Source: Nitrospirota bacterium (GTDB taxonomy: Bacteria; JACPQY01). From it: 64,000 bases of DNA. Each line of letters opens with the position of its first letter. Position 1 is the first letter of the stretch. The translations under genes and the position numbers were made by a program. The stretch is from NCBI GenBank assembly GCA_016180645.1, contig JACPAV010000019.1, positions 62,001 to 126,000 of the forward strand, in the 5' to 3' direction. The notes under the pieces are model-generated. The model worked only from the letters and a program-made list of their open reading frames with translations. It was not told the DNA's origin and made no database searches. Below, one piece after another: positions 25,554-33,029 of this stretch.

Positions 25554-26811
25554 GTTTCACCACCGAGTAGGCATGATAAACGAAACCTTCCGCGTCGGCC
25601 AGTTCCGCCGCGCTCCTCGCCAGCCGATCGAAATCCGCTTCTTGCACCGAGATCAGATTCATTCGTCGGAGAAAGTCTTCGACTCCGAGCGGCGATGAAA
25701 ACCTCGCGCTCCCGCCCGTGGGCAGGACATGACTCGGCCCCGCCACGTAATCTCCCAGAGCCACAGGCGACAGAGGACCGACGAATACGGCTCCTGCGGT
25801 GTGGATGCTCTGGACCATCGCCCCGGCCTCCCGTAATTGGATGTGGACGTGCTCCGGCGCCAGTCGATTCGTCAGATCCGCCGCCGCCTGCCCGTGGGAC
25901 ACCATCACCGCCGCACATCGCTCCCTGGCCTGGGTATCCATCGTTTTCAACTTCCGCTCTTTACCGAGCGCCCGGGCCACCCCGTCCGCCAGGGACCTGG
26001 ACGCCGTGACCAAGACGGCCCTCGACCCCGGCCCATGCTCCGCCTGGGCCGCCAGATCGGCAGCGATCCACTCGGCGTTCACCGAGTCGTCGGCAATGAC
26101 CACCAGCTCCGTCGGTCCCGCCGGCATGTCGATCCCAACACTCCCATACACCAGCCGCTTCGCGAGCGTGACGAATGCATTGCCGGGACCGACGATCTTG
26201 TCCACGCGCGGGATCGTTTCCGTTCCGTACGTCAAGGCGGCGATCGCCATGGGTCCACCCACCTGGAACAGGCGGTCCACCCCGGCCACCTCGCAGGCGG
26301 CCAGGACGGCCGGCGAAGGTCCACCCTTTCGCGGAGGCGTGACCACCACGATCTCCGGCACCCCCGCCACCTTCGCGGGCACGGCGGTCATCAGCACGGT
26401 GGACGGATAGCCGTTCTTTCCGCCCGGCACATAAATCCCCACGCGCCGCAGAGGAACAAACATCTTGCCGAAGTGGGAGTCGCCGTCTTTCCATATAGCG
26501 TTTACCGGAACCCCCTTGAGATGGAATTCCCGGATGCGCTCGGCCGCCACATTCAATGCGCGGCGCGTCTTCGATTCCAATTTGGCCGCCGCTCTTCCCC
26601 ACTTCGCGCGGGGAACCTCAATCTCCGCCGGCCGCAGACGGATGCCGTCCAGCTTTTTCGACCACTCACCTATCGCCTTGTCGCCGCTCTTTTGCACGGC
26701 GTCCAGAATCGATTGCACACGCGCAGCGTCGGCACGCGAAACCACGGAGTCGGATTCGAGTTGCTGGGCGGCCCACTCTACGGGCCGGCGACCGAGTTCA
26801 ATGACCTTCAT
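25507..26811 (-). CDS. hisD: Histidinol dehydrogenase
   Basis: 434 residues, normal length. VGIYVPGGKNGYPSTVLM, the zinc-ligand motif LAAQAEHGPGSRAVL (Gln and His), LGDYVAGPSHVLPT and the C-terminal YHAYSV histidine match the family. It catalyses the last two steps of histidine synthesis, histidinol to histidine with NAD. The ATG overlaps the hisG stop (ATGA). About 30 lysine/arginine-rich residues at the C-terminus overlap hisB. Confidence 0.95.
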   Translation of the reverse strand: MKVIELGRRPVEWAAQQLESDSVVSRADAARVQSILDAVQKSGDKAIGEWSKKLDGIRLRPAEIEVPRAKWGRAAAKLESKTRRALNVAAERIREFHLKGVPVNAIWKDGDSHFGKMFVPLRRVGIYVPGGKNGYPSTVLMTAVPAKVAGVPEIVVVTPPRKGGPSPAVLAACEVAGVDRLFQVGGPMAIAALTYGTETIPRVDKIVGPGNAFVTLAKRLVYGSVGIDMPAGPTELVVIADDSVNAEWIAADLAAQAEHGPGSRAVLVTASRSLADGVARALGKERKLKTMDTQARERCAAVMVSHGQAAADLTNRLAPEHVHIQLREAGAMVQSIHTAGAVFVGPLSPVALGDYVAGPSHVLPTGGSARFSSPLGVEDFLRRMNLISVQEADFDRLARSAAELADAEGFVYHAYSVVKRVKDRKKSRISQTGS

Positions 26812-27494
26812 CGACCGACCGCCTTCTCAACGCGGGATAGCCAACGGTGGATTTCTTCATATCGCAGCTTCGAGGCCGCTCGGTTGAGGATCACCCAGGT
26901 TGAGATGTCCTGGATCGTTTCGATTTCGGCCAGCCCGACGCTCCGAAGTGTGCTGCCCGTCTGCACGAGATCCACCACCGAATCCGCCAGCCCGAGGGAT
27001 GGGGCCAGTTCGATGGAGCCGTAAAGCTCCACCACCTCGACCGTCCTCCCGTGGGACTCGAAGAATCGGGCAGTGAGCCGCGGGTACTTCGTTGCCACGC
27101 GAGAGCCCAATACGGATGAAGCGCGCGCGCCTCCGTTTCGCCCCATCCTCCCCGTTCGATCCGCACCCCCCCTTGCGGACGGCCCGCACCAGACCAGCCG
27201 GCATCGACCCAGCCCCAGGTCCAGCGGCTCGTACACGTCCTTCTCCTGCTCCATCAGAACGTCCTTCCCCACCATGCCGACATCACAGACGCCGTATTCC
27301 ACGAAGGTGGGGATATCCCGGTCGCGAACGATGTAGAATTCCGTGCGGGAGGTGGGATCGGAAAAACGAAGGGCGCCCGCCGCCGCCGGCCTACCGGCCG
27401 CGCGGAATCCGGCCCGGACGAGGAGATCCAGGATCGGGTCCTGCACCTTCCCCTTGGGCAAAGCTACCTTCAGGAATGGAGTGTGCTTCCGCAT
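26808..27494 (-). CDS. hisG: ATP phosphoribosyltransferase, short form
   Basis: 228 residues: LPKGKVQDPIL, CDVGMVGKDVLMEQ, VATKYPRLT and LYGSIELAPSLGLADSVVDLVQTGSTL (PRPP loop). It is the first step of histidine synthesis. It lacks the C-terminal regulatory domain of the long HisG, so it belongs to the short class that needs HisZ; no hisZ is in the window. Between LVWCGPSA and SRVATKYP it has about 22 extra Gly/Arg-rich residues not expected in short HisG. The gene starts 14 nt after murA. Confidence 0.92.
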   Translation of the reverse strand: MRKHTPFLKVALPKGKVQDPILDLLVRAGFRAAGRPAAAGALRFSDPTSRTEFYIVRDRDIPTFVEYGVCDVGMVGKDVLMEQEKDVYEPLDLGLGRCRLVWCGPSARGGADRTGRMGRNGGARASSVLGSRVATKYPRLTARFFESHGRTVEVVELYGSIELAPSLGLADSVVDLVQTGSTLRSVGLAEIETIQDISTWVILNRAASKLRYEEIHRWLSRVEKAVGR

Positions 27495-27508
27495 GGTCGC
27501 CTTTCGAA

Positions 27509-28765
27509 CTATGACACACGGTCAATGGTGGCACCCACGGCCTTCAATTTGTTTTCGATTCTCTCATATCCCCGATCCAAATGGTACACGCGATGCACCG
27601 TGGTCGTTCCCTTCGCGATCAATCCCGCCAGGATGAGACACGCGCTCGCCCGAAGGTCCGTGGCCATGACCTCGGCCCCGACCAGCGAGGGCACGCCTTT
27701 CACCACCGCCTGGGCGCCCGTCACGGTGATGTGCGCCCCCATTCGTCGCAGCTCGCTGACGTGGATGAAACGCTGCGGGAACACGCGCTCGGCAATAGTG
27801 CTCGAACTCTTCCCCACGGCCATCCAGGACATGAATTGCGCCTGCATATCCGTGGCAAACGCCGGGTATGGATCCGTCGTGATGTCGACGCTATCCGGCC
27901 GGTCGATCCCGATCACACGGAGTCGCTTTTCACCCTCCTCGATTTGCCCGCCGGCCGCCGCGATTTTCTCCAGCAGCGCGGAGAGGTGAGACGGCCGACA
28001 ATTCTCAAGAACCAGGTCGCCGCCGGTCATCGCCGCGGCCAGGGCGAACGTTCCGCTCTCGATCCGATCCGGAATAACGTCCCAATCCACCGGCTTCAGC
28101 GCCTGCACACCCTGAACACGAATCGTCGGGGTTCCCTCCCCTTCGATCCTGGCTCCCATCGCTCGAAGCAGGCGGGCCAATTCCACAACTTCCGGCTCCC
28201 GGGCGGCGTTTTCCAAGACGCTCTCGCCCTCCGCAAGAACGGCAGCCATCAGGATGTTCTCCGCACCCGTCACGGTCGACACCGGAAATACGATTCTTGC
28301 CCCTCGCAGTTTCGCCGCTTTCGCGTGGATGTACCCCTCGACCAAATCTATCTCGGCCCCCAACTTTTTCAGCCCTTCGATGTGGAAGTCCACCGGCCGG
28401 CTTCCGATGGAGCAGCCACCCGGCAGCGAGACCCTGGCCCGCCCGAATCTCGCCATCAGCGGGCCGAGAACCAAGACCGACGCCCGCATCGTACGGACGA
28501 GATCGTAGAGCGCCTCGGGCTTATGGGTTCCCGTACCGTCCACGGTCATCACCCCGGCGTCGGTATCGTACTCACACGCCGCTCCCATGCTGGCCACCAG
28601 TTTCTGCATGGTCCTGACATCCGCCAAGTTCGGTACGTGGCTGAAGCGCTGCGGCCCCTCCGCCAGGAGCGCCGCCGCCATGCACGGGAGGGCGGAGTTT
28701 TTCGCGCCGCTGATCCGGACCGTTCCCTTGAGCGGACTCCCGCCCATCACTTTGATCTTATCCAC
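27509..28765 (-). CDS. murA: UDP-N-acetylglucosamine 1-carboxyvinyltransferase
   Basis: 418 residues, the first committed step of peptidoglycan synthesis. Catalytic Cys118 in SLPGGCSIG is present, so fosfomycin sensitivity would be expected from this residue. SGAKNSALP and FATDMQAQFMSW are further signatures. The start is GTG at 28765: GGAGG lies six bases upstream, and GTGGATAA overlaps the prmC stop by eight bases, coupling the two genes. An ATG further upstream adds residues without family character. Confidence 0.95.
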   Translation of the reverse strand: MDKIKVMGGSPLKGTVRISGAKNSALPCMAAALLAEGPQRFSHVPNLADVRTMQKLVASMGAACEYDTDAGVMTVDGTGTHKPEALYDLVRTMRASVLVLGPLMARFGRARVSLPGGCSIGSRPVDFHIEGLKKLGAEIDLVEGYIHAKAAKLRGARIVFPVSTVTGAENILMAAVLAEGESVLENAAREPEVVELARLLRAMGARIEGEGTPTIRVQGVQALKPVDWDVIPDRIESGTFALAAAMTGGDLVLENCRPSHLSALLEKIAAAGGQIEEGEKRLRVIGIDRPDSVDITTDPYPAFATDMQAQFMSWMAVGKSSSTIAERVFPQRFIHVSELRRMGAHITVTGAQAVVKGVPSLVGAEVMATDLRASACLILAGLIAKGTTTVHRVYHLDRGYERIENKLKAVGATIDRVS

Positions 28766-29561
28766 GCGGAGCCTCCATGGAACCCTTCCTCCCACAGACA
28801 ATACGTTTCCGGCCCGCGAGGTCGCGGCGCACCTCCACGTCCTGCCAGCCGGAACGCGTGAACACCCGGCACACCTTGTCCGCTCGAAGGGGTGAAACTT
28901 CCATCATCAACCAGCCATCCGGACGCGTAACGTACTGGAGATCGGCCACGGATGCCAGATAGAACCGCATCCCATCCGGGCCTCCATCCAATGCTTCACG
29001 GGGTTCGAACCGCACCTCGCGTTGAACCTTCCGCAGTTCATCCGATGTGAGATAGGGTGGATTAAACACCACGAGATCGAAGGCGCGCCGCAGCGCCACG
29101 CCTTCGGCCAGGTCGCCTCGCCATAGAGACACTCGTTCTTTCATCTCCAGTCGAACCGCATTCCGAGCGGCCCAATCGATCGCCTGCCGCTCCCGGTCCA
29201 TCCCGAAACCCCGCGAGTTGGAAAACTCCCTCAGCAGGCTGAGGATGAGCGCCCCCGATCCCACTCCCAACTCCAGGATGTTTAGCCTCTCTCCGTTTCG
29301 GGTAGCCAGCTTCTCCACCGCTGTTTCCACCAGCAGTTCCGTCTCGGGTCGCGGCACCAAAACGCCCGGACCCACTAGGAACGAATCCTGCCAGAAGCCC
29401 CACTCGCCGAGCAGATATTGGATGGGATAGTGTGACCGTCGGCGACGAATCCATCGACGGTACCGAGCGGCATCCCGGCTCGGAACGGGCGCCTCGCAAT
29501 TCATGATGAGCCACTCCTTTGAAACGCCCAATGCGGAGGCCAGGAGCAGTGTGGATTCCAA
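28758..29561 (-). CDS. prmC: Release factor glutamine methyltransferase
   Basis: PrmC methylates the GGQ glutamine of RF1 and RF2. PIQYLLGEWGFWQ and VLVPRPETELLVE, SAM site ILELGVGSGALIL and catalytic NPPY are intact. The start is odd. TTG at 29561 gives 267 residues, but the codons upstream still read family-like (SSAGLESTLLLASALGV), with no ATG, GTG or TTG before them; an ATT at 29576 is the only near-start. The true N-terminus may use a rare codon, or the family N-terminal helix has been shortened. It lies between a cNMP-binding gene and murA in the rho-prfA block. Confidence 0.88.
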   Translation of the reverse strand: MESTLLLASALGVSKEWLIMNCEAPVPSRDAARYRRWIRRRRSHYPIQYLLGEWGFWQDSFLVGPGVLVPRPETELLVETAVEKLATRNGERLNILELGVGSGALILSLLREFSNSRGFGMDRERQAIDWAARNAVRLEMKERVSLWRGDLAEGVALRRAFDLVVFNPPYLTSDELRKVQREVRFEPREALDGGPDGMRFYLASVADLQYVTRPDGWLMMEVSPLRADKVCRVFTRSGWQDVEVRRDLAGRKRIVCGRKGSMEAPRG

Positions 29562-29646
29562 GCCGGCGGAGGAAATGTGGGACCGGCCGAGGCTCCGCTT
29601 CCCCTCCAGGAGAAGCGAACGTACGCTCGGCCTGCCTGCTCTCCGA

Positions 29647-30117
29647 TTAATACTGGATATTGCCGAAGGTCAGGACTTCGTCCGCCTCACGGAGTCGTCC
29701 GCAAAGCTCCCGTACGAAGCCTTTGTACACCTTCACCGCCATATCCGAATCTTCCGCCAGCAGTCCGTGGAATTTATCGCCGGGGATTTGATAGATCTCG
29801 CAGTCCCTCTGCGCCAGGACGGAAGCGGACCGGGGATGGGCGTCCACCAGGCTGAGCTCGCCGAAGTGTTCGCCGGGCGCGAGCACCGTCAGAAACACCT
29901 CGTTGCCCTGTTCGCCTTTCTTCACCACCTTCACGTAGCCGGTGCGCACAATGAACATGGCCTGCCCCTGGCTGCCCTCTTCGACGATCTTCTCGGATTC
30001 CTTGTACCCGTGCTTCTCCGTGATCCCCGCAATTTTCTGAAACTCCTCCGGAGAGAGATCTTTGAAGATCGAGACTTTCCTCAGGAATTCAATTTCGGCA
30101 AGATCGGCTTTTCCCAT
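29647..30117 (-). CDS. Cyclic nucleotide-binding domain protein
   Basis: 156 residues, essentially one cNMP-binding domain: IFKDLSPEEFQKIAG, EKIVEEGSQGQAMFIVRTG and FGELSLVDAHPRSASVLA (phosphate-binding cassette). No DNA-binding helix-turn-helix follows; the C-terminus is a helix ending in GNIQY. It is therefore a stand-alone sensor or a partner subunit, not a CRP-type regulator. It has a strong SD (GAGGAGG) and sits between prfA and prmC, where other genomes have none. The pairing with translation termination genes is unexplained. Confidence 0.82.
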   Translation of the reverse strand: MGKADLAEIEFLRKVSIFKDLSPEEFQKIAGITEKHGYKESEKIVEEGSQGQAMFIVRTGYVKVVKKGEQGNEVFLTVLAPGEHFGELSLVDAHPRSASVLAQRDCEIYQIPGDKFHGLLAEDSDMAVKVYKGFVRELCGRLREADEVLTFGNIQY

Positions 30118-30134
30118 CGGTGGTCCTCCTCGTC

Positions 30135-31223
30135 TCAGGCGCGCGACAGCTCCTGGATTTGTTCTTCAACAACGCGATTCTGGTCGACTTCCATGAGCGG
30201 CACGATGATCTTTGCCATCTCACCATCCAGGAAAGTCTTGAGATCGTACAGGGTCAGCTTGATGCGGTGGTCGGTCACCCGGCTCTCCGGGAAATGATAC
30301 GTCCGGATCTTCTCGCTCCGCTCCCCGGTCCCGACCTGCGACCGCCGCATCCGGCTGATCTCGCTCTTCTGCTCCTGCTGCTTCAGATCGTACAGGCGGG
30401 CCATCAGAATCTTCATAGCACGGCCCTTGTTTTTATGCTGAGATTTCTCGTCCTGGCAGGTGACCACGATCCCCGTCGGCACGTGGGTCAGTCGGACGGC
30501 CGAATCGGTCTTGTTCACGTGCTGGCCGCCGGGTCCCGACGCCCGGAACGTATCCAGCCGCAATTCGCCCGGATCGATCTTCACTTCCACTTCATCCACT
30601 TCCGGGAGTACGGCCACGGTAACGGTCGAGGTGTGAATCCGTCCCTGCGACTCGGTGACGGGCACACGTTGCACGCGATGCACGCCGCTTTCGTATTTCA
30701 AATGGGCATAGGCGCTTGCCCCCTCCACCGCGGCGATGACTTCCTTGTACCCTCCCTTGCCCGTGTCGCTGGCACTGAGCACTTCGAATTCCCAATCCCG
30801 AAGCGCGGAAAAGCGCTGATACATTCGAAGAAGATCCGCCGCAAATAGGGCCGCCTCCTCCCCTCCCGCTCCCGCGCGAATTTCCAGGATCACGCCCTTG
30901 TCGTGGCCCGATCCCCCCTCGTTGAGCATGGTGATGAGCCGGGATTCGAGGCTGCTCTTTTCGCGCGTGAGGTCTTCCCTCTCCTGGCGGGCGAGTACGG
31001 CCAGCTCGGTGTCGTTCTCCGCCAGGAGCTGCTCCACGCCCCGCAACTGTTCGTGGGTCTTCTTGAGCTTTCGGAAGATGTCGACCAGCTTCCCCAGGCG
31101 CGCGTACCGCTGGGTGAGCTGTTTGTATTCCCTGGGATTGACGACCGATTGCTGGTTCGAGAGCTGCCGGGCCAATTCTTCGTACCGCTCTTCCACACCG
31201 CCGAGCCGGCTGACCAGTTCCAT
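30135..31223 (-). CDS. prfA: Peptide chain release factor 1
   Basis: 362 residues from ATG at 31223; an in-frame extension upstream runs antiparallel to rpmE and is not coding. GGQ motif SGPGGQHVNK and coiled-coil N-terminal domain are normal. The UAG/UAA-recognition tripeptide reads PVT (VPVTESQGR) where most bacterial RF1 have PAT or PxT, so specificity should be kept. It is 11 nt after rpmE. Confidence 0.95.
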   Translation of the reverse strand: MELVSRLGGVEERYEELARQLSNQQSVVNPREYKQLTQRYARLGKLVDIFRKLKKTHEQLRGVEQLLAENDTELAVLARQEREDLTREKSSLESRLITMLNEGGSGHDKGVILEIRAGAGGEEAALFAADLLRMYQRFSALRDWEFEVLSASDTGKGGYKEVIAAVEGASAYAHLKYESGVHRVQRVPVTESQGRIHTSTVTVAVLPEVDEVEVKIDPGELRLDTFRASGPGGQHVNKTDSAVRLTHVPTGIVVTCQDEKSQHKNKGRAMKILMARLYDLKQQEQKSEISRMRRSQVGTGERSEKIRTYHFPESRVTDHRIKLTLYDLKTFLDGEMAKIIVPLMEVDQNRVVEEQIQELSRA

Positions 31224-31234
31224 GCGCCCTGGCC

Positions 31235-31435
31235 CTAGGAGCGCTTGTATTTCTTCCTGAATCTTTCGACTCGGCCCTCGGCATCGACCAGTTTCTGCTT
31301 CCCGGCGAAGAAGGGATGACAGGCCGAGCAGACGTCCACCTTGATCGACTTCATCGTCGATCGCGTCTCGAACGTGTTCCCGCACGCGCACTGCACGGTA
31401 CACACTTCGTACTTCGGATGGATGCCTGATTTCAT
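31235..31435 (-). CDS. rpmE: 50S ribosomal protein bL31
   Basis: 66 residues: MKSGIHPKY at the start, QCACGNTF and [10 protein letters not shown] giving the four zinc cysteines of the C+ type, and a basic tail. It lies 58 nt after rho and before prfA, the conserved rho-rpmE-prfA order. Confidence 0.95.
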   Translation of the reverse strand: MKSGIHPKYEVCTVQCACGNTFETRSTMKSIKVDVCSACHPFFAGKQKLVDAEGRVERFRKKYKRS

Positions 31436-31493
31436 CGGTGTGTTCTCTATCGTATTTTGCAGCGAAATTCAACGGGATCGGACCCCTTCGGGG

Positions 31494-32747
31494 TCACGCG
31501 TTCATCTTCTTCAGAAACTCCTCGTTGCTCTTGGTCTTGCGCATGTTCTCCACGAGGAATTCCACCGCTTCCACGTTGCCCATGTTCTGCACGACCTTGC
31601 GGAGGATGTAGATTTTTGGGAGCCACTCCTTCGGGATGAGGAGATCCTCCTTGCGGGTCCCGGAGCGCCCGATCTCCAGCGCAGGATACACGCGCCGATC
31701 CGCCAGGCGCCGGTCCAGATGAAGCTCCATGTTGCCCGTGCCCTTGAACTCCTCGAAGATCACCTCGTCCATCCGGCTCCCGGTGTCGATCAGCGCCGTG
31801 GCGATGATCGTGAGACTCCCGCCTTCCTCGATCGCGCGCGCCGCGCCGAAAAAGCGCTTCGGCTTCTCCAGCGCCGTGGCCTCGATACCCCCGGACATCA
31901 CGCGTCCGCTGGACGGCGTGACGCTGTTATAGGCCCGCGCCGTCCGCGTGAGGCTGTCCAATAGAATGACCACGTGCCGTCCGTGCTCCACCAACCGCTT
32001 CGATTTCTCGAGCACCATCTCGATCACCTGCACGTGCCGGGAGGGCGGCTCATCGAAGGTGGAACTGACCACCTCACCCTTGACGTTCCGAATCATGTCC
32101 GTCACCTCTTCGGGGCGCTCGTCGATGAGCAGCACGATCAGATACACCTCGGGATGGTTCTTCGTGATGCTGTTGGCGATCTGCTGGAGGAGAATCGTTT
32201 TTCCCGTCCGCGGGGCGGCCACGATCAGCGCGCGCTGCCCCTTCCCGATCGGCACGAGCAGATCGAGGATCCGCATCGCCACGTGCTCCTGGGTGGTTTC
32301 CAGCTTCAGTTTCTCGAAGGGATGAAGCGGCGTGAGGTTGTCAAACATGACCTTTTCCTTGAGCCGCTCCGGTTCGTCGTTGTTGACTTTCTCGATCTTG
32401 ACCAGCGCAAAATACTTTTCGCTGTCCTTCGGGGGGCGAATGACGCCGGACACGGTGTCGCCCGTGCGCAACGCAAACTTCTTGATCTGAGAGGGAGAAA
32501 CGTAAATGTCGTCCGGGCCGGGAAGGTAACTGTAATCGGGCGCCCGGAGGAACCCGAAACTCTCCGGCAGGACGTCCAGCACTCCCTCACCCATGATGTT
32601 CCCGTCCTCGCCGGCCCGCGATTGCGCGTTCAGGATCGAGAAAATGAGCTCCTGGCGGCGCATGTTGGCCGCGCCGTCGATGTTCAGTTTCTTCGCGAGG
32701 TTGACGAGCTCGCTGACTTTCTTAACTTTCAGTTCGTTGAGATGCAT
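31494..32747 (-). CDS. rho: Transcription termination factor Rho
   Basis: 417 residues. N-terminal helical domain ([14 protein letters not shown]), RNA-binding cold-shock-like domain with [20 protein letters not shown], then the ATPase: P-loop [21 protein letters not shown] (Walker B and catalytic Glu) and the Q/R-loop residues. It is the hexameric 5'-3' RNA translocase that ends transcription. A strong SD (GGGGGAG) precedes the ATG. The predicted promoter at 32972-33000 gives a leader of about 215 nt that contains two palindromes, so leader-based autoregulation, as known for E. coli rho, is possible. Confidence 0.96.
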   Translation of the reverse strand: MHLNELKVKKVSELVNLAKKLNIDGAANMRRQELIFSILNAQSRAGEDGNIMGEGVLDVLPESFGFLRAPDYSYLPGPDDIYVSPSQIKKFALRTGDTVSGVIRPPKDSEKYFALVKIEKVNNDEPERLKEKVMFDNLTPLHPFEKLKLETTQEHVAMRILDLLVPIGKGQRALIVAAPRTGKTILLQQIANSITKNHPEVYLIVLLIDERPEEVTDMIRNVKGEVVSSTFDEPPSRHVQVIEMVLEKSKRLVEHGRHVVILLDSLTRTARAYNSVTPSSGRVMSGGIEATALEKPKRFFGAARAIEEGGSLTIIATALIDTGSRMDEVIFEEFKGTGNMELHLDRRLADRRVYPALEIGRSGTRKEDLLIPKEWLPKIYILRKVVQNMGNVEAVEFLVENMRKTKSNEEFLKKMNA

Positions 32748-32789
32748 ACTCTCCCCCTACGTTCCCGCGCATGTCATGCGAGGGATAAC

Positions 32790-32850
32790 GTAGCCGAGCC
32801 CAAAGCCCGGCTACAACACTGCCCCTCCGTAGCGGAGCCTTCAGGCTCCG
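32790..32850. repeat. Two GTAG-headed palindromes in the rho leader
   Basis: First: GTAGCCG / CGGCTAC (32790-32796 / 32808-32814), an imperfect member. Second: GTAG at 32829-32832, then a perfect stem CGGAGCCT / AGGCTCCG (32833-32840 / 32843-32850) with a 2-nt loop TC. Both lie within the predicted rho 5' leader. They belong with the elements at 12433, 21814 and 63818. Confidence 0.7.
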
Positions 32851-32971
32851 CGAGGTTTTCAGGACATCACGCAACATTTGTTACCCCGTGTTTGGGAAAG
32901 GCACATGGCATGAATTCAGAGTCCTCTGTGCAAGTGCTAGCTGTTCTTGTTCCTTGCGGTGAGCAAAATCC

Positions 32972-33029
32972 AATTTAGACAACCCCCTCCGGTTTGTCAA
33001 GCTCTCACTTTCGCGGATACAATCCCACG
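32972..33029. promoter_or_regulatory. Back-to-back promoters of rho and the DUF255 gene sharing one -35 site
   Basis: Plus strand: TTGTCA (32994-32999), 18-nt spacer, TACAAT (33018-33023), then six bases and the ATG at 33030 with no SD, predicting a leaderless mRNA. Minus strand: TTGACA (33000-32995), 17-nt spacer, TAAATT (32977-32972), serving rho. The two -35 boxes are the same bases read in opposite directions, so polymerase binding should be mutually exclusive. Confidence 0.6.
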
